A stretch of DNA of 64,000 nt from Treponema sp. (GCA_017934745.1 JAGBIY010000010.1:1-64000), one strand, 5' to 3'. Counted from the first letter of the stretch, positions 42,602-50,814 are shown. The notes: generated from the sequence alone by a model not told the origin. A program made the numbers and translations.

Positions 42602-44113
42602 ATGGCGAGGATAATCGAGTCAATTGTTTATTCAGACGACATGAATGAAGTTTTGGGGGTCGAAAGCAAAAGCATAAAGACAGCCCGCATTGCCGAAGGC
42701 GTCAAAATCATCAGATCCGAAGCGTTCAAGGATTGCGCTGAACTGACCGATGTCTACTTGCCATCGAGCGTTGAAAAAATCTGGTATCAGGTGTGGAAGA
42801 ATTGCGGTTCGCTTTTGACCGTGCATCTTGGAGGCGATTTTTCGAGATTGGTAGCAAAATGGTTCAAATCTTTGCCCGTGCAAACTCAATTCGACTGCGA
42901 AAAAGACAGCAAAACATACAAACTGATAAAACGAAGTTCCGTGCTTCGTTCACGCATCAAAGAACTTTCGCTGATTACTGCAAAAACCGAAAAAATCAAG
43001 CAAGTGCAAAAAGCCGGCATCGACGGGCTGCTTTGCTCAACCCTTGAACGATTCGAAGGCTCGTTTTACCAGGTCGCAGCCGCCAGAAAATCCGGTCCAA
43101 TCGTCATAATCGGGTTCGGAACGTTCTGCGGCATTTTCAAGTTCGGAACGGATTATGAAAGATGGCTTCCAAAAGTTCCGAAGATTATGGAAATTTTCTC
43201 CGACCAGACGAAAAGCGGCGAAGAAGTCCTTGAAACGCTCAAGCAAAACAAAATTTCGATTTCGGAATTGCCGGGCAACGTGCAGCCGAATTTCAGACTG
43301 AATGCGGAGGGAAAACTGATTCTGTTCGCGAAGGGCAGGCTTCACGGCTTCAACGTGGCAAATTTGAAAAGCCTGGAGATTTTCGGCATAAAATCGCTTG
43401 AGCCTTGCGCGTTCGAGAAAAATCAGACTTTGGAGTCTGTCGCGCTTCATTCGGGTCTGGAAAAAATCGGCTATATGGCGTTCGACAGGTGCCCATCGCT
43501 CAAATCCGCGATTATCCCGGAAGGCATAGAGACAATCGATTGGTCCACTTTCAGCGATTGTTCCTCGCTCGAATCAATCAATTTGCCGTCCAGCGTCGAA
43601 AAAATCGGAAGGCGCGCGTTCGACAACTGCCCGTCGCTTGAGTCGATTTCAATTCCAGACACCATAAAGGAAATCGAAGAGGCAGCCTTTCAAAACACCC
43701 GCATAATGAGCCTCGGAAAAACATTCACCATAAAATCGAATGACTATCGGGTGATGAACGGAAAACGGCTTTACAATGGCTCGGAGAACGTCACCTTCAC
43801 AATCAAGGACGGTCTGGCTTTTGACGGCACTGAAATCCTCTATCCCGTTGTTTTTTCAGAAACCATGACAATTCCAGAGGGCACGCTGACAATAGGAAAA
43901 GACGCCTTCGCGCACTGCTACAAATCGATAAAGACAATATCGCTACCCAAATCGCTTCGCTCGATAGATAGGCACGCGTTTTTTTATTGCGGAGTGGAAA
44001 AAATGGAATACGCTGGCACTGCCGCAGAATGGAACAGAATCTCCAAAGCTAGTGACTGGAACGAAGGAAGTGCAAAGTGCGTCAAATGCACCGACGGCGA
44101 CGTGGAATGTTAA
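42602..44113 (+). CDS. BspA-like leucine-rich repeat (LRR_5) protein
   Basis: 503 residues from ATG 42602 behind GAGGAG. Blocks of the LRR_5 type recur: 'VKIIRSEAFKDCAELTDVYL', 'LEKIGYMAFDRCPSLKSAII', 'VEKIGRRAFDNCPSLESISI', 'TLTIGKDAFAHCYKSIKTIS'. The end 'EYAGTAAEWNRIS' and 'VKCTDGDVEC' is typical. No signal peptide is present, unlike secreted BspA proteins, so it may be cytosolic or exported by another route. About 190 residues in the middle are non-repeat ('QKAGIDGLLCSTLERFEGSF'). A terminator follows. Confidence 0.85.
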   Translation: MARIIESIVYSDDMNEVLGVESKSIKTARIAEGVKIIRSEAFKDCAELTDVYLPSSVEKIWYQVWKNCGSLLTVHLGGDFSRLVAKWFKSLPVQTQFDCEKDSKTYKLIKRSSVLRSRIKELSLITAKTEKIKQVQKAGIDGLLCSTLERFEGSFYQVAAARKSGPIVIIGFGTFCGIFKFGTDYERWLPKVPKIMEIFSDQTKSGEEVLETLKQNKISISELPGNVQPNFRLNAEGKLILFAKGRLHGFNVANLKSLEIFGIKSLEPCAFEKNQTLESVALHSGLEKIGYMAFDRCPSLKSAIIPEGIETIDWSTFSDCSSLESINLPSSVEKIGRRAFDNCPSLESISIPDTIKEIEEAAFQNTRIMSLGKTFTIKSNDYRVMNGKRLYNGSENVTFTIKDGLAFDGTEILYPVVFSETMTIPEGTLTIGKDAFAHCYKSIKTISLPKSLRSIDRHAFFYCGVEKMEYAGTAAEWNRISKASDWNEGSAKCVKCTDGDVEC

Positions 44114-44122
44114 CCACACGTC

Positions 44123-44150
44123 ATTCCGAACTTGTTTCGGAATCTTTTTT
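44123..44150 (+). terminator. Terminator after the LRR gene
   Basis: ATTCCGAA and TTTCGGAAT form an 8-bp stem with a small loop, followed by CTTTTTT. It lies ten bases past the LRR stop codon. Confidence 0.75.
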
Positions 44151-44212
44151 AATGCCACACGGATTCGAGATTGCAGATGCAATCTCTTTAAACAGGAGGA
44201 ATTGAAAGATGT

Positions 44213-44346
44213 GCTTCGACTACGCTCAGCAACCGTGCTTCGACTTGCCTCGACTCCGCTCGGCAACCGTCGCTAAGGGAACAGCTCAGCAACCAGCTTG
44301 TTCATTGAGCGGAGTCGAAATGCGGTCGGTGAGCGGAGTCGAATCG
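44213..44346. repeat. Cluster of short GAGCGGAGTCGA direct/inverted repeats
   Basis: CTTCGACTACGCTCAGCAAC, CTTCGACTTGCC, CGACTCCGCTCGGCAACCG and, in the opposite orientation, TTGAGCGGAGTCGAAATGCG and GTGAGCGGAGTCGAA are packed into 134 bases. The units are 13-20 bp and irregularly spaced, unlike CRISPR. They fill most of the gap between the LRR gene and the HsdS remnant. Confidence 0.65.
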
Positions 44347-44370
44347 ACGATGATAATAGAGTTTTGAAAA

Positions 44371-44616
44371 GTGAATAATGAAAATTGCAAAACAGTAAGA
44401 CTTGGCGATGTAATTTCGAAGGCTGATATTATGCTTAAAGGTATTTTATCAAAAGGCAAATTAGAAAAACTTGAATTTATTCTTCCCCCTCTTGAGTTGC
44501 AGGAAAAGTTCGCCGCCTTCGTGCAAGCAGTTGACGCGCAGAAAGCGAAGGCGCAAAAGTCTTTAGAAAAAGCAGAGATTTTGTACAAAGCACTCATGCA
44601 GCAATATTTCGGGTAA
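44371..44616 (+). pseudogene. hsdS: Remnant of type I restriction specificity subunit (HsdS)
   Basis: 81 codons: 'CKTVRLGDVISKADIMLKG' is the usual opening of an HsdS target-recognition half, but it passes straight to the C-terminal 'LEFILPPLELQEKFAAFV' and 'LYKALMQQYFG' tail. The whole DNA-recognition region is deleted. No hsdM or hsdR is nearby in the window. It may be a cassette left over from recombinational shuffling. Confidence 0.75.
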
Positions 44617-44661
44617 AATGCACACCAGTCATTGAATTGAAAACGGAAATAATGGAAATAA

Positions 44662-44708
44662 TGGCGAAAAGAAAATCGGGATTTTGAAATCACTTCAAAA
44701 TCCCGATT
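44662..44708 (-). terminator. Terminator of the acyl-CoA ligase gene
   Basis: AATCGGGATTTTGAA (44674-44688) and TTCAAAATCCCGATT (44694-44708) form a perfect 15-bp stem with a five-base loop, followed on the minus strand by TTCTTTTCG. It lies 49 bases after the ligase stop. Confidence 0.8.
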
Positions 44709-44756
44709 GCCATTTGTCTTGTGTTTTCTTTATTGTTTTCTTTATATAAAACAGCC

Positions 44757-46667
44757 CTATTTAAAGAGAGCCTTAATCTCCTTCGCGTAGATTTCGTTTA
44801 TCCTGTATCTCATCATCTCCTGCTTGGCTGAAAGTTCCTTGCCTACCTGGAATTCGTTCGCCAAAAGGCCAATCTTGTTGATTCTCTCGTAGCTCTTGAA
44901 GCCGTTCTTGGCGTTCACGCGGCCAGCGACCTCGGTCTCAATCAGGCGGAGAACCTCGTTGCTTGTGGCGAGTTCCTCGTAAGTCTTGTACGGAAGCCCG
45001 GACTCCTTCGCAAAATCCTCGATTTCAGCCTTCTCCGGCACGACGAGGGCGGCGAGATACCGCTGGTCCTGGCCGAGGACGACGGCGGTCTTGATGTACC
45101 TGGACTCCTGCATCTTCATCTCGATTGGGAGAGGCTCCACATTCTCTCCGCCGGTCTGCACGATAGTGTCCTTTATGCGGCCGCGGAGGCAGATTTCGTT
45201 GTTCACAGTCAGAATCGCGATGTCGCCGGTGTTGAACCAGCCGTTGTCGTCGATGACTTTGGCGGTGAGCTCAGGCTGCTTGTAGTAGCCCTTCATGACG
45301 GTGCCGCCTTTCAACTCAAGGACGCCCTTTTTGCACTTGCCCAAATCCTTGCCGGTCGCCGGGTCCACGACACGGGCGGAAAGTCCGCGGATTGGCGAGC
45401 CGACGTTGCCGAAGACCGGGTTCTTTATCGGACGCACCGACACAATCGGCGAAGTCTCGGTGAGACCGTATCCTTCCACGAGCTTGATTCCAATCGCCCA
45501 GAAGAACTTGTCCACGGCTGGAGGAAGCGCGCCGCCGCCGGCAACCGCGCTCCTGAAGTTGTTTCCCATCATCTTCCGAATCTTCCTGAAGACGAGAACG
45601 CCGCCCAAAAGCTTTATCGGATAGCAGACGAGCCACGGAATGACGAAAGCCGGCCACTGGAGCCACCTCATGTCGTAGCCGAAGCGGGAGGTCTTGCCGA
45701 AGAGAACCCTGTCGAGTTTTGAATGGAAGAGGGCTATGTTCGTGAAGAATTTGAAGACCATGTTCGCGATTCCGCCGGTCTTCCTCATCTTCTTGAATAT
45801 TCCGTCGTAGACAGCCTCGAACACGCGCGGAACGGCCGGAACGACCTGCGGGTTCAGCGTCTGCAAATCCGCCAAAAGAATCGGCCCCACCGGCTTCGAG
45901 TAGCAGAGGGTCGCAGCCTGGGAACAGACGACGTACTCCACCGCGCGCTCGAACGCGTGCCAAATCGGCAAAACAAGAAGCCCCCTGTCGCCCGGATAGA
46001 GGAAGATTCTCTCGTCCACCTCGTCGAGCTGCGTTATGAAATTTCCGTGGGAGAGCATTACGCCCTTCGGCTGGCCTGTCGTTCCAGACGTGAAGATGAT
46101 TGTCGCAAGGTCGTCCCACTTGCCCTTCTCCATCTCCTCCTCGACTTTCGACGGATTCTCCTTGTTGAACTCCACTCCCCTCTCAAGAATCGAAGAGAAC
46201 GAAAGAAGCTCGATTCCGGCGTTTCTTGCGCTCTCCACGTCCTTGTCGGTCGGCTCCTCGAATTCGATGAGCGTCTTCACCAGCGGAAGCTTCTCCCTGA
46301 TTCCCAAAATTTTTCCGACCTGGCTGGAATTCTCGACGATGACGATTTTGCACTCGGCGAACGAGAGGATGTACTCCAAATCCCCGATTGTGGCGTCGCA
46401 GCCTCTCGGAACGTCAATCGCCCCAATCATGAGCAAGCCCATGTCCGCCTGCTGCCATTCCTTTCTGTTGTCGGAAATCAAACCGATGTGCTCTTCCCTC
46501 TGGACTCCCATTGAAAGAAGCCCACCCGCGAACAAAACCATGTTCTCGTAAGCTTCCTTGTATGTCGTAGGCTCGAAATGCCCATCATTGAATCTGCTCA
46601 TCTGAAAAGCGATGTCCGGGTATTCACGAGCGACCTTTCTGAAAAGACGAGGAAGTGTTGTTTCCAT
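44757..46667 (-). CDS. fadD: Long-chain fatty acyl-CoA ligase (AMP-forming)
   Basis: 636 residues from ATG 46667 behind AAGGAG. ANL-superfamily motifs are in order: 'TIIFTSGTTGQPKGVMLSHG' (about 210-230, P-loop), 'EGYGLTETSPIVSVRPI', 'GWFNTGDIAIL', 'LRGRIKDTIVQTGGENVEP'. It activates fatty acids for phospholipid synthesis or uptake and matches the FadD15/ACSL type by length and the membrane-proximal middle insertion. The gene symbol is by function; paralogues are common. Confidence 0.9.
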   Translation of the reverse strand: METTLPRLFRKVAREYPDIAFQMSRFNDGHFEPTTYKEAYENMVLFAGGLLSMGVQREEHIGLISDNRKEWQQADMGLLMIGAIDVPRGCDATIGDLEYILSFAECKIVIVENSSQVGKILGIREKLPLVKTLIEFEEPTDKDVESARNAGIELLSFSSILERGVEFNKENPSKVEEEMEKGKWDDLATIIFTSGTTGQPKGVMLSHGNFITQLDEVDERIFLYPGDRGLLVLPIWHAFERAVEYVVCSQAATLCYSKPVGPILLADLQTLNPQVVPAVPRVFEAVYDGIFKKMRKTGGIANMVFKFFTNIALFHSKLDRVLFGKTSRFGYDMRWLQWPAFVIPWLVCYPIKLLGGVLVFRKIRKMMGNNFRSAVAGGGALPPAVDKFFWAIGIKLVEGYGLTETSPIVSVRPIKNPVFGNVGSPIRGLSARVVDPATGKDLGKCKKGVLELKGGTVMKGYYKQPELTAKVIDDNGWFNTGDIAILTVNNEICLRGRIKDTIVQTGGENVEPLPIEMKMQESRYIKTAVVLGQDQRYLAALVVPEKAEIEDFAKESGLPYKTYEELATSNEVLRLIETEVAGRVNAKNGFKSYERINKIGLLANEFQVGKELSAKQEMMRYRINEIYAKEIKALFK

Positions 46668-46794
46668 AATTGAAAAGCTCCTTAAAAGATTCTGAAAATC
46701 GAAAATGACAAAATTCGATTTTTTGTAAATTTTCCACTCCATTATAATTTTGAATCATAGAAAATACTATAAAGGCAAAAAAGAACAGCCCCAA

Positions 46795-46816
46795 TGTTTT
46801 TGCAATCGCAAAAACA
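46795..46816. other. Short perfect hairpin in the fadD-relB gap
   Basis: TGTTTTTGC and GCAAAAACA with loop AATC form a 9-bp stem without a T-run. The divergent gap 46668-46928 also contains GGACTT...AAGTCC. No gene is evident there. Confidence 0.4.
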
Positions 46817-46928
46817 TCATATACTTGTAGTAATTTTTGAAGGCGACCTCCAAAAGAGACCGCCGGATTTCGGGCTTTGGGACTTGCACAAGGAGATGGA
46901 AGTCCTTTTTTTGCGGAAAAATGATGTA

Positions 46929-46957
46929 TTGACGTCGTATTTCACCCAAACTACAAT
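46929..46957 (+). promoter_or_regulatory. Promoter of the relB-PIN operon
   Basis: TTGACG (46929-46934), a 17-base spacer and TACAAT (46952-46957) make a near-consensus sigma-70 promoter 32 bases upstream of the antitoxin start. Confidence 0.75.
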
Positions 46958-46988
46958 GAGAGCAGATTGCGATACTATGGAGGCGGAT

Positions 46989-47297
46989 ATGGCAGGAGCA
47001 GTTGTTCAAGTCAGAGTCGACAACGAGTTGAAGAAAAAAGCCGCAAGCGTTTTTGAAAATCTTGGACTCGACCTTTCCACAGCGGTGAGAATGTTTTTCA
47101 CAAGGGCGGTTCAGGTAGGCGGCATTCCTTTTCCTACATCCAACATTCAGGACAAGGATGCATACAACTACGAAGCGGCGATAGAGAATATCATGGAAAT
47201 TAGAAGACAATCAGTAATAAATGGCACATCAGACATCACTACGGAAGAAATCGACGCAATAATCGATGACTACAGGCGGAGCAAAGTAAAAAAATGA
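46989..47297 (+). CDS. RelB/DinJ-family antitoxin
   Basis: 102 residues from ATG 46989, chosen because GGAGG lies five bases upstream; ATG 46977 is in frame. The N-terminal ribbon-helix-helix 'VVQVRVDNELKKKAASVFEN' and 'LGLDLSTAVRMFFTRAVQVG' plus 'GIPF' are the DinJ signature. The rest is a toxin-binding helix. It overlaps the PIN gene (ATGA). RelB-type antitoxins normally pair with RelE-fold toxins; pairing with a PIN protein is less common. Confidence 0.88.
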   Translation: MAGAVVQVRVDNELKKKAASVFENLGLDLSTAVRMFFTRAVQVGGIPFPTSNIQDKDAYNYEAAIENIMEIRRQSVINGTSDITTEEIDAIIDDYRRSKVKK

Positions 47298-47734
47298 AGT
47301 GCTACGCAGTAATCGACACGAACGTTGTTGTTTCGGCATTGCTTTCAGTATTAAAAGACAATGATTTGGCAGAATCAGTGCCTTTAAAAGTACTCTTGAT
47401 ATTACTTTGCAATAAAAATAAAATCACACCCATTTTTAATGATGAAATACTCGCCGAATACAAAGATGTTCTGTCGAGACCTGTCTTCAACATACCAAAA
47501 TCAAGGCTCGGTCGATTTTTGAACGACATTCGGAAAGCGGGAAAAGCCATGGATGAGGTGGAGACAGACGAAGCCATGCCAGACCCAAAAGATGTGGTAT
47601 TTTACCGTGTGACATTGGGAGGAAAGCGAGAACAGGACACATACCTCATCACCGGGAACAAAAAGCATTTTCCCTTAAAAGAATTCGTCGTTTCTCCATC
47701 AGAATTTCTTGAAATTGTCGAACAGAACAAATAG
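47294..47734 (+). CDS. PIN-domain RNase toxin
   Basis: 146 residues of the COG1569 PIN family. The first acidic residue is in 'AVIDTNVVVSALLS', the second in 'FNDEILAEYKDVLSRP', then 'DPKDVVFYRVTL', 'TYLITGNKKHFP'. PIN proteins are Mg-dependent ribonucleases. Overlap with the RelB-type gene marks a toxin-antitoxin operon with a hybrid partner choice. Confidence 0.88.
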   Translation: MKCYAVIDTNVVVSALLSVLKDNDLAESVPLKVLLILLCNKNKITPIFNDEILAEYKDVLSRPVFNIPKSRLGRFLNDIRKAGKAMDEVETDEAMPDPKDVVFYRVTLGGKREQDTYLITGNKKHFPLKEFVVSPSEFLEIVEQNK

Positions 47735-47757
47735 CAGCGTTTTTTTCAGAAAAAAAA

Positions 47758-48432
47758 TCACACGATGTCGAAGCTGTCATGCAGCATGGACAGGATGGTT
47801 TCGTCGGGAACAGTGCCGTCGAAGATTATCGACACCCAGCTCTTCTTGTTCATGTGGTACGCCGGAAAGATTCCCCTCGTCGAAAGGATTTCGTCCAGGC
47901 GTTCCTTGCAGACTTTCACGTTCACGATTTCCACGATTTCGGAAGAGGATGATTCCTTGTCCACCTTGCACCTCTGGACAGTGCCGACAATCGAGAACCA
48001 CTTTCCGCTCACGGCTTTCCTGAACACGGCGTAGGTCGGCAGGTTCTTCCAAAGGAATTCCGGCTTCGTCCCGTATTCTTCAACGATGCGGCCGCAGATT
48101 CTCCTCCCCTGCTCCGACTGGAAGAACAAATCCTCGCAGCATTTTTCACGGATTTCCAGAAGCAGCGCCTCGAACTCCCCCCGCACTTCCGCGCTGAACC
48201 CGGCCGCGCCCGGCCGCCTGAAATTCGTGTACTCCTCTTCCATATCCGTGTCGACGACCTTCCCACAAAAAGAGCCGTCATATTCGACAAAGGCCTTCAT
48301 GCCGCACCCCGGAAGCTTCCTCTCAAAACGGAACACATCTTTTCCTTCAATTGATTCCTTCGCAAAGCCGAACGCCTCAAGTTTCTCCAAAAGAACCCTG
48401 TGGTTCTTGAAAATTTCATCTTCAATGCTCAT
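47758..48432 (-). CDS. MmcQ/YjbR-like protein
   Basis: 224 residues from ATG 48432. The C-terminal half fits the MmcQ/YjbR fold ('TYAVFRKAVSGKWFSIVGTV' then 'VEIVNVKVCKERLDEILSTR', 'GIFPAYHMNKKSWVSIIFDG'), small double-wing proteins thought to bind DNA. The N-terminal half ('FEALLLEIREKCCEDLFF') is a second helical/strand region found in longer members. The function is not known. It converges on the PIN gene and is divergent from rpiB. Confidence 0.75.
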   Translation of the reverse strand: MSIEDEIFKNHRVLLEKLEAFGFAKESIEGKDVFRFERKLPGCGMKAFVEYDGSFCGKVVDTDMEEEYTNFRRPGAAGFSAEVRGEFEALLLEIREKCCEDLFFQSEQGRRICGRIVEEYGTKPEFLWKNLPTYAVFRKAVSGKWFSIVGTVQRCKVDKESSSSEIVEIVNVKVCKERLDEILSTRGIFPAYHMNKKSWVSIIFDGTVPDETILSMLHDSFDIV

Positions 48433-48537
48433 GGGATTTGATTCTACCACACTATTTCCGCCCGCCGAATCAACACGGAGAAACAATCGCTTTTTTCTGC
48501 TAGAATCGAACAAAATCAAAAATACAGGAGAATCAAA

Positions 48538-49176
48538 ATGAGAATCGCATTGATAAACGAGAACTCACAGGCCGCGAAGAACGCGGTAATTTACAACTCG
48601 CTCAAGAAAGTGGCGGACGAGCACGGCTTTGAAGTCGTGAACTACGGAATGTACTCGGCCGATGACAAGGCGCAGCTCACTTACGTGCAGAACGGAATCC
48701 TGGCCGCCACGCTCTTGAACTCTGGAGCCGTGGACTACGTAATCACAGGCTGCGGAACAGGAGAGGGAGCGATGCTCGCGTTGAACAGCTTCCCAGGCGT
48801 CATCTGCGGCCACGTGGAGACACCGCTCGACGCGTACACGTTCGCCCAGATAAACGACGGAAACGCAATCTCCATTCCGTTCGCGCTCGGATTCGGCTGG
48901 GGCGGCGACCTGAACCTCCAGTACATTTTCGAGAAGCTCTTCTGCGAAAAGAGCGGACAGGGCTACCCGAGGGAGCGCGCTGTCCCTGAGCAGCGCAACA
49001 AGAAAATCCTCGACGGCGTTCGCGAAATCGCCTTCAAGCCGCTCACGGAAATCCTCAAGAATCTCGACAGGGAGCTTGTGAAGGGAGCGTTCGCGGGAGA
49101 GAAATTCCAGGAGTATTTCTTCCGCGACGCAAAGGACGAAGCCATCAAGGCGACCGTCAAAGAGATAATCGGCTAA
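48538..49176 (+). CDS. RpiB/LacA/LacB-family sugar-phosphate isomerase
   Basis: 212 residues with the family opening 'RIALINENSQAAKNAVIYNS', the active-site Cys in 'VITGCGTGEGAMLALN' (about 78) and 'FGWGGDLNLQYIFEKLF'. It is longer than RpiB (about 150) and carries a C-terminal 60-residue helical extension. It likely isomerises ribose-5-phosphate or a related pentose/hexose phosphate. Its terminator lies inside the convergent exporter gene. Confidence 0.85.
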   Translation: MRIALINENSQAAKNAVIYNSLKKVADEHGFEVVNYGMYSADDKAQLTYVQNGILAATLLNSGAVDYVITGCGTGEGAMLALNSFPGVICGHVETPLDAYTFAQINDGNAISIPFALGFGWGGDLNLQYIFEKLFCEKSGQGYPRERAVPEQRNKKILDGVREIAFKPLTEILKNLDRELVKGAFAGEKFQEYFFRDAKDEAIKATVKEIIG

Positions 49177-49198
49177 GAGACCATTCCGGCTTGAAAAA

Positions 49199-49819
49199 TC
49201 AAGCGACGGCTCCTCCAAGCCAGACCTTCAGCAATGACACGGCCTCGATTGCCGTGTAGATTCCGAAGAAGGCGAAGAGGACGAAAGAGATTATCCTAAG
49301 GGCACCTTCGGGTGCCTTTTTTTTGAGGAAATAGCCGACGAGCATTCCAATCATGTCTGCGAAGAAGAAGCCGACTACGCACGCGCCCCAGACGAGCAGG
49401 AGCTTGTCGAATCCGTAGTTCGCTCCGAACGTCACGGCCGTGAACTGGGTCTTGTCGCCAAGTTCCGCCAAGAAAAACGTGCAGAAGACGGCCAATGGGG
49501 CGAACTTCAAGCGGCTCTCCTTCGCGTCTTCCTCGTCGTCGTCTTTTTTCAGCAGAGTCGTGACTGCGAAGAAGATGAAGGCCCCCGCAGCCACGAATTT
49601 CACTGCCCAGAGGAACGACTTCAGAACCTCGTTCAGCACGCTGCCGAGGAAGACCGCAAGAGCGTTCAGGACAGCGATGGCGACCAAGGTGCCAATCATT
49701 ATGTCCTTGAGCTTGTACTTGGAAGTCATGCCGACGAGCATCAGCTGCGTCTTGTCGCCGAATTCCGCCATGAACTCGGTCGCCAGCACCGTCAAGAAAA
49801 CCAATGAAAGTTGTTGCAT
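49199..49819 (-). CDS. Mn2+/Ca2+ exporter, UPF0016 (TMEM165/GDT1) family
   Basis: 206 residues from ATG 49819 behind AGAGGT. Six membrane helices come in two inverted repeats, each with the E-x-G-D-K-T/S motif: 'EFMAEFGDKTQLMLVGM' (about 15-31) and 'FFLAELGDKTQFTAVTFG' (about 115-132), separated by an acidic 'KKDDDEEDAKE' loop. Bacterial members export manganese. A structured leader with an intrinsic terminator directly precedes it, so control by an RNA switch is likely. A plus-strand terminator for rpiB lies within its 3' coding part ('KKKAPEGALR'). Confidence 0.9.
   Translation of the reverse strand: MQQLSLVFLTVLATEFMAEFGDKTQLMLVGMTSKYKLKDIMIGTLVAIAVLNALAVFLGSVLNEVLKSFLWAVKFVAAGAFIFFAVTTLLKKDDDEEDAKESRLKFAPLAVFCTFFLAELGDKTQFTAVTFGANYGFDKLLLVWGACVVGFFFADMIGMLVGYFLKKKAPEGALRIISFVLFAFFGIYTAIEAVSLLKVWLGGAVA
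49299..49324 (+). terminator. rpiB-family gene terminator inside the convergent exporter gene
   Basis: GGCACC-TTCG-GGTGCC with a UUCG-type tetraloop followed by eight T, 125 bases after the isomerase stop codon. On the other strand the same bases encode K-K-K-A-P-E-G-A-L of the exporter. Confidence 0.8.
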
Positions 49820-49853
49820 ATTTGTACCTCTAAAAATAATTGCCAAAGTCAAG

Positions 49854-49890
49854 CAAAAAAAATCGCGTACACGAGAGAATGCACGCGATT
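49854..49890 (-). terminator. Leader terminator before the Mn exporter
   Basis: AATCGCGT (49861-49868) and ACGCGATT (49883-49890) form an 8-bp stem; on the minus strand seven or more T follow. It sits only 25-35 bases upstream of the exporter ribosome site, the position of an attenuator or riboswitch expression platform. It could instead end the rlmB transcript. Confidence 0.75.
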
Positions 49891-49900
49891 AGAGAAAAAT

Positions 49901-49962
49901 AGATGTGCGATAATAAAATCACTTGTAAATTCAAAAGCAGGAGCCGTTGAAACTACACATCT
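49901..49962 (-). ncRNA. Structured leader of the Mn exporter, candidate metal-sensing RNA
   Basis: AGATGTG and CACATCT (49901-49907 and 49956-49962) form a 7-bp closing stem around a 48-base, partly AT-rich interior containing GTAGTTTCAACGGCTCCTGC (minus strand). It is followed by the leader terminator and then the exporter. UPF0016 genes are often under the manganese yybP-ykoY riboswitch, but I could not match its conserved loops, so the class is open. Confidence 0.4.
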
Positions 49963-50000
49963 TATAAGGATGCCCTCATTGTAAAAAAAATCTAAAGTTT

Positions 50001-50798
50001 TTACAACTTCTGCCGATACGATTCATACAAAAGAATTCCGGCCGCGACCGAAACATTCAGGCTGTCGATTTTTCCGCAGGTGGGAATCGAGACAATCGTG
50101 TCGCACTGCTCCTCAAGAAGCTTGGCGATTCCGCTTCCCTCGCTCCCCATCACAATCACCGACTTGTCCGCGAAAGAGACGCTCTGCACGCTCTCTCCGC
50201 CGGCATCCGCTCCGTACAGCCAGAAGCCGGCTTCCTTCAGGCTCTGGGCGGCGCGCACCAGGTTCGGAACGACGGCGACAGGAACGTAGGCGGAAGCGCC
50301 GGCCGAACTGCGGGCGATTATTTCGTTGTCGGAGAAGTCGCTCGCTGAATGGCGGGACGGCATCACGACAAGTGACGCTCCGAACTGGTCGCACGAGCGC
50401 AGTATCGCGCCGACATTGTGGGGGTCTGTTATGGAGTCGAGGAAGACGACGACTTTGCGCCCAGAAGCCTCCTTCGCCTCCAAGACCCACTGGTCGAAAT
50501 CCACGGCGTTCGCGCTGGACTTGAAGTCGCCCTCAATCTCAAGGACGATTCCGCGGTGGTCGCGCGCCACTTCCGGGAGCGTCTTCACGAGAGAATCGAG
50601 GCTGCGGCTGTCCGTAGTCTGCACGGATATGTTCGCCTTCTTCGCGAAGTCCAGAATCTTCTTGACACGGGGGCCGACCTTGGACACGCGCAACGTGAAG
50701 ACGGCGCCGTCCTGCCCTTTTCTGCCCTTCCCGCTCTCATCAGCCAAGCGCCTCACCTTTTCCTCAATGGCGTGGAACCCTGTCACAATCTGTTTCAT
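50001..50798 (-). CDS. rlmB: 23S rRNA 2'-O-methyltransferase RlmB-like (TrmH family)
   Basis: 265 residues from ATG 50798 with GGGGGTT upstream. There is an N-terminal substrate-binding domain ('IVTGFHAIEEKVRRLAD', 'RVKKILDFAKKANISVQ') and the SPOUT knot: 'DPHNVGAILRSCDQFGA', 'VIVMGSEGSGIAKLLEE', 'IPTCGKIDSLNVSVAAGIL'. RlmB methylates G2251 of 23S rRNA; assignment to that exact site is by family. It is a paralogue of the methylase at 23.8 kb. Confidence 0.88.
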   Translation of the reverse strand: MKQIVTGFHAIEEKVRRLADESGKGRKGQDGAVFTLRVSKVGPRVKKILDFAKKANISVQTTDSRSLDSLVKTLPEVARDHRGIVLEIEGDFKSSANAVDFDQWVLEAKEASGRKVVVFLDSITDPHNVGAILRSCDQFGASLVVMPSRHSASDFSDNEIIARSSAGASAYVPVAVVPNLVRAAQSLKEAGFWLYGADAGGESVQSVSFADKSVIVMGSEGSGIAKLLEEQCDTIVSIPTCGKIDSLNVSVAAGILLYESYRQKL

Positions 50799-50814
50799 AT
50801 CAACCCCCAAACCA

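Noticed and set aside
44213..44346. CRISPR array
   Set aside because: The units are irregular, in both orientations and without uniform spacers, and there are no cas genes.
46794..46988. Upstream extension of the RelB-type antitoxin
   Set aside because: It includes a hairpin and the near-consensus promoter at 46929-46957, and the GGAGG-ATG at 46989 matches the family start.
49854..50000. Confirmed yybP-ykoY riboswitch
   Set aside because: Gene context fits, but the conserved GGGGAGUAG-like and partner loop sequences could not be found by eye, so only a candidate structured leader is reported.
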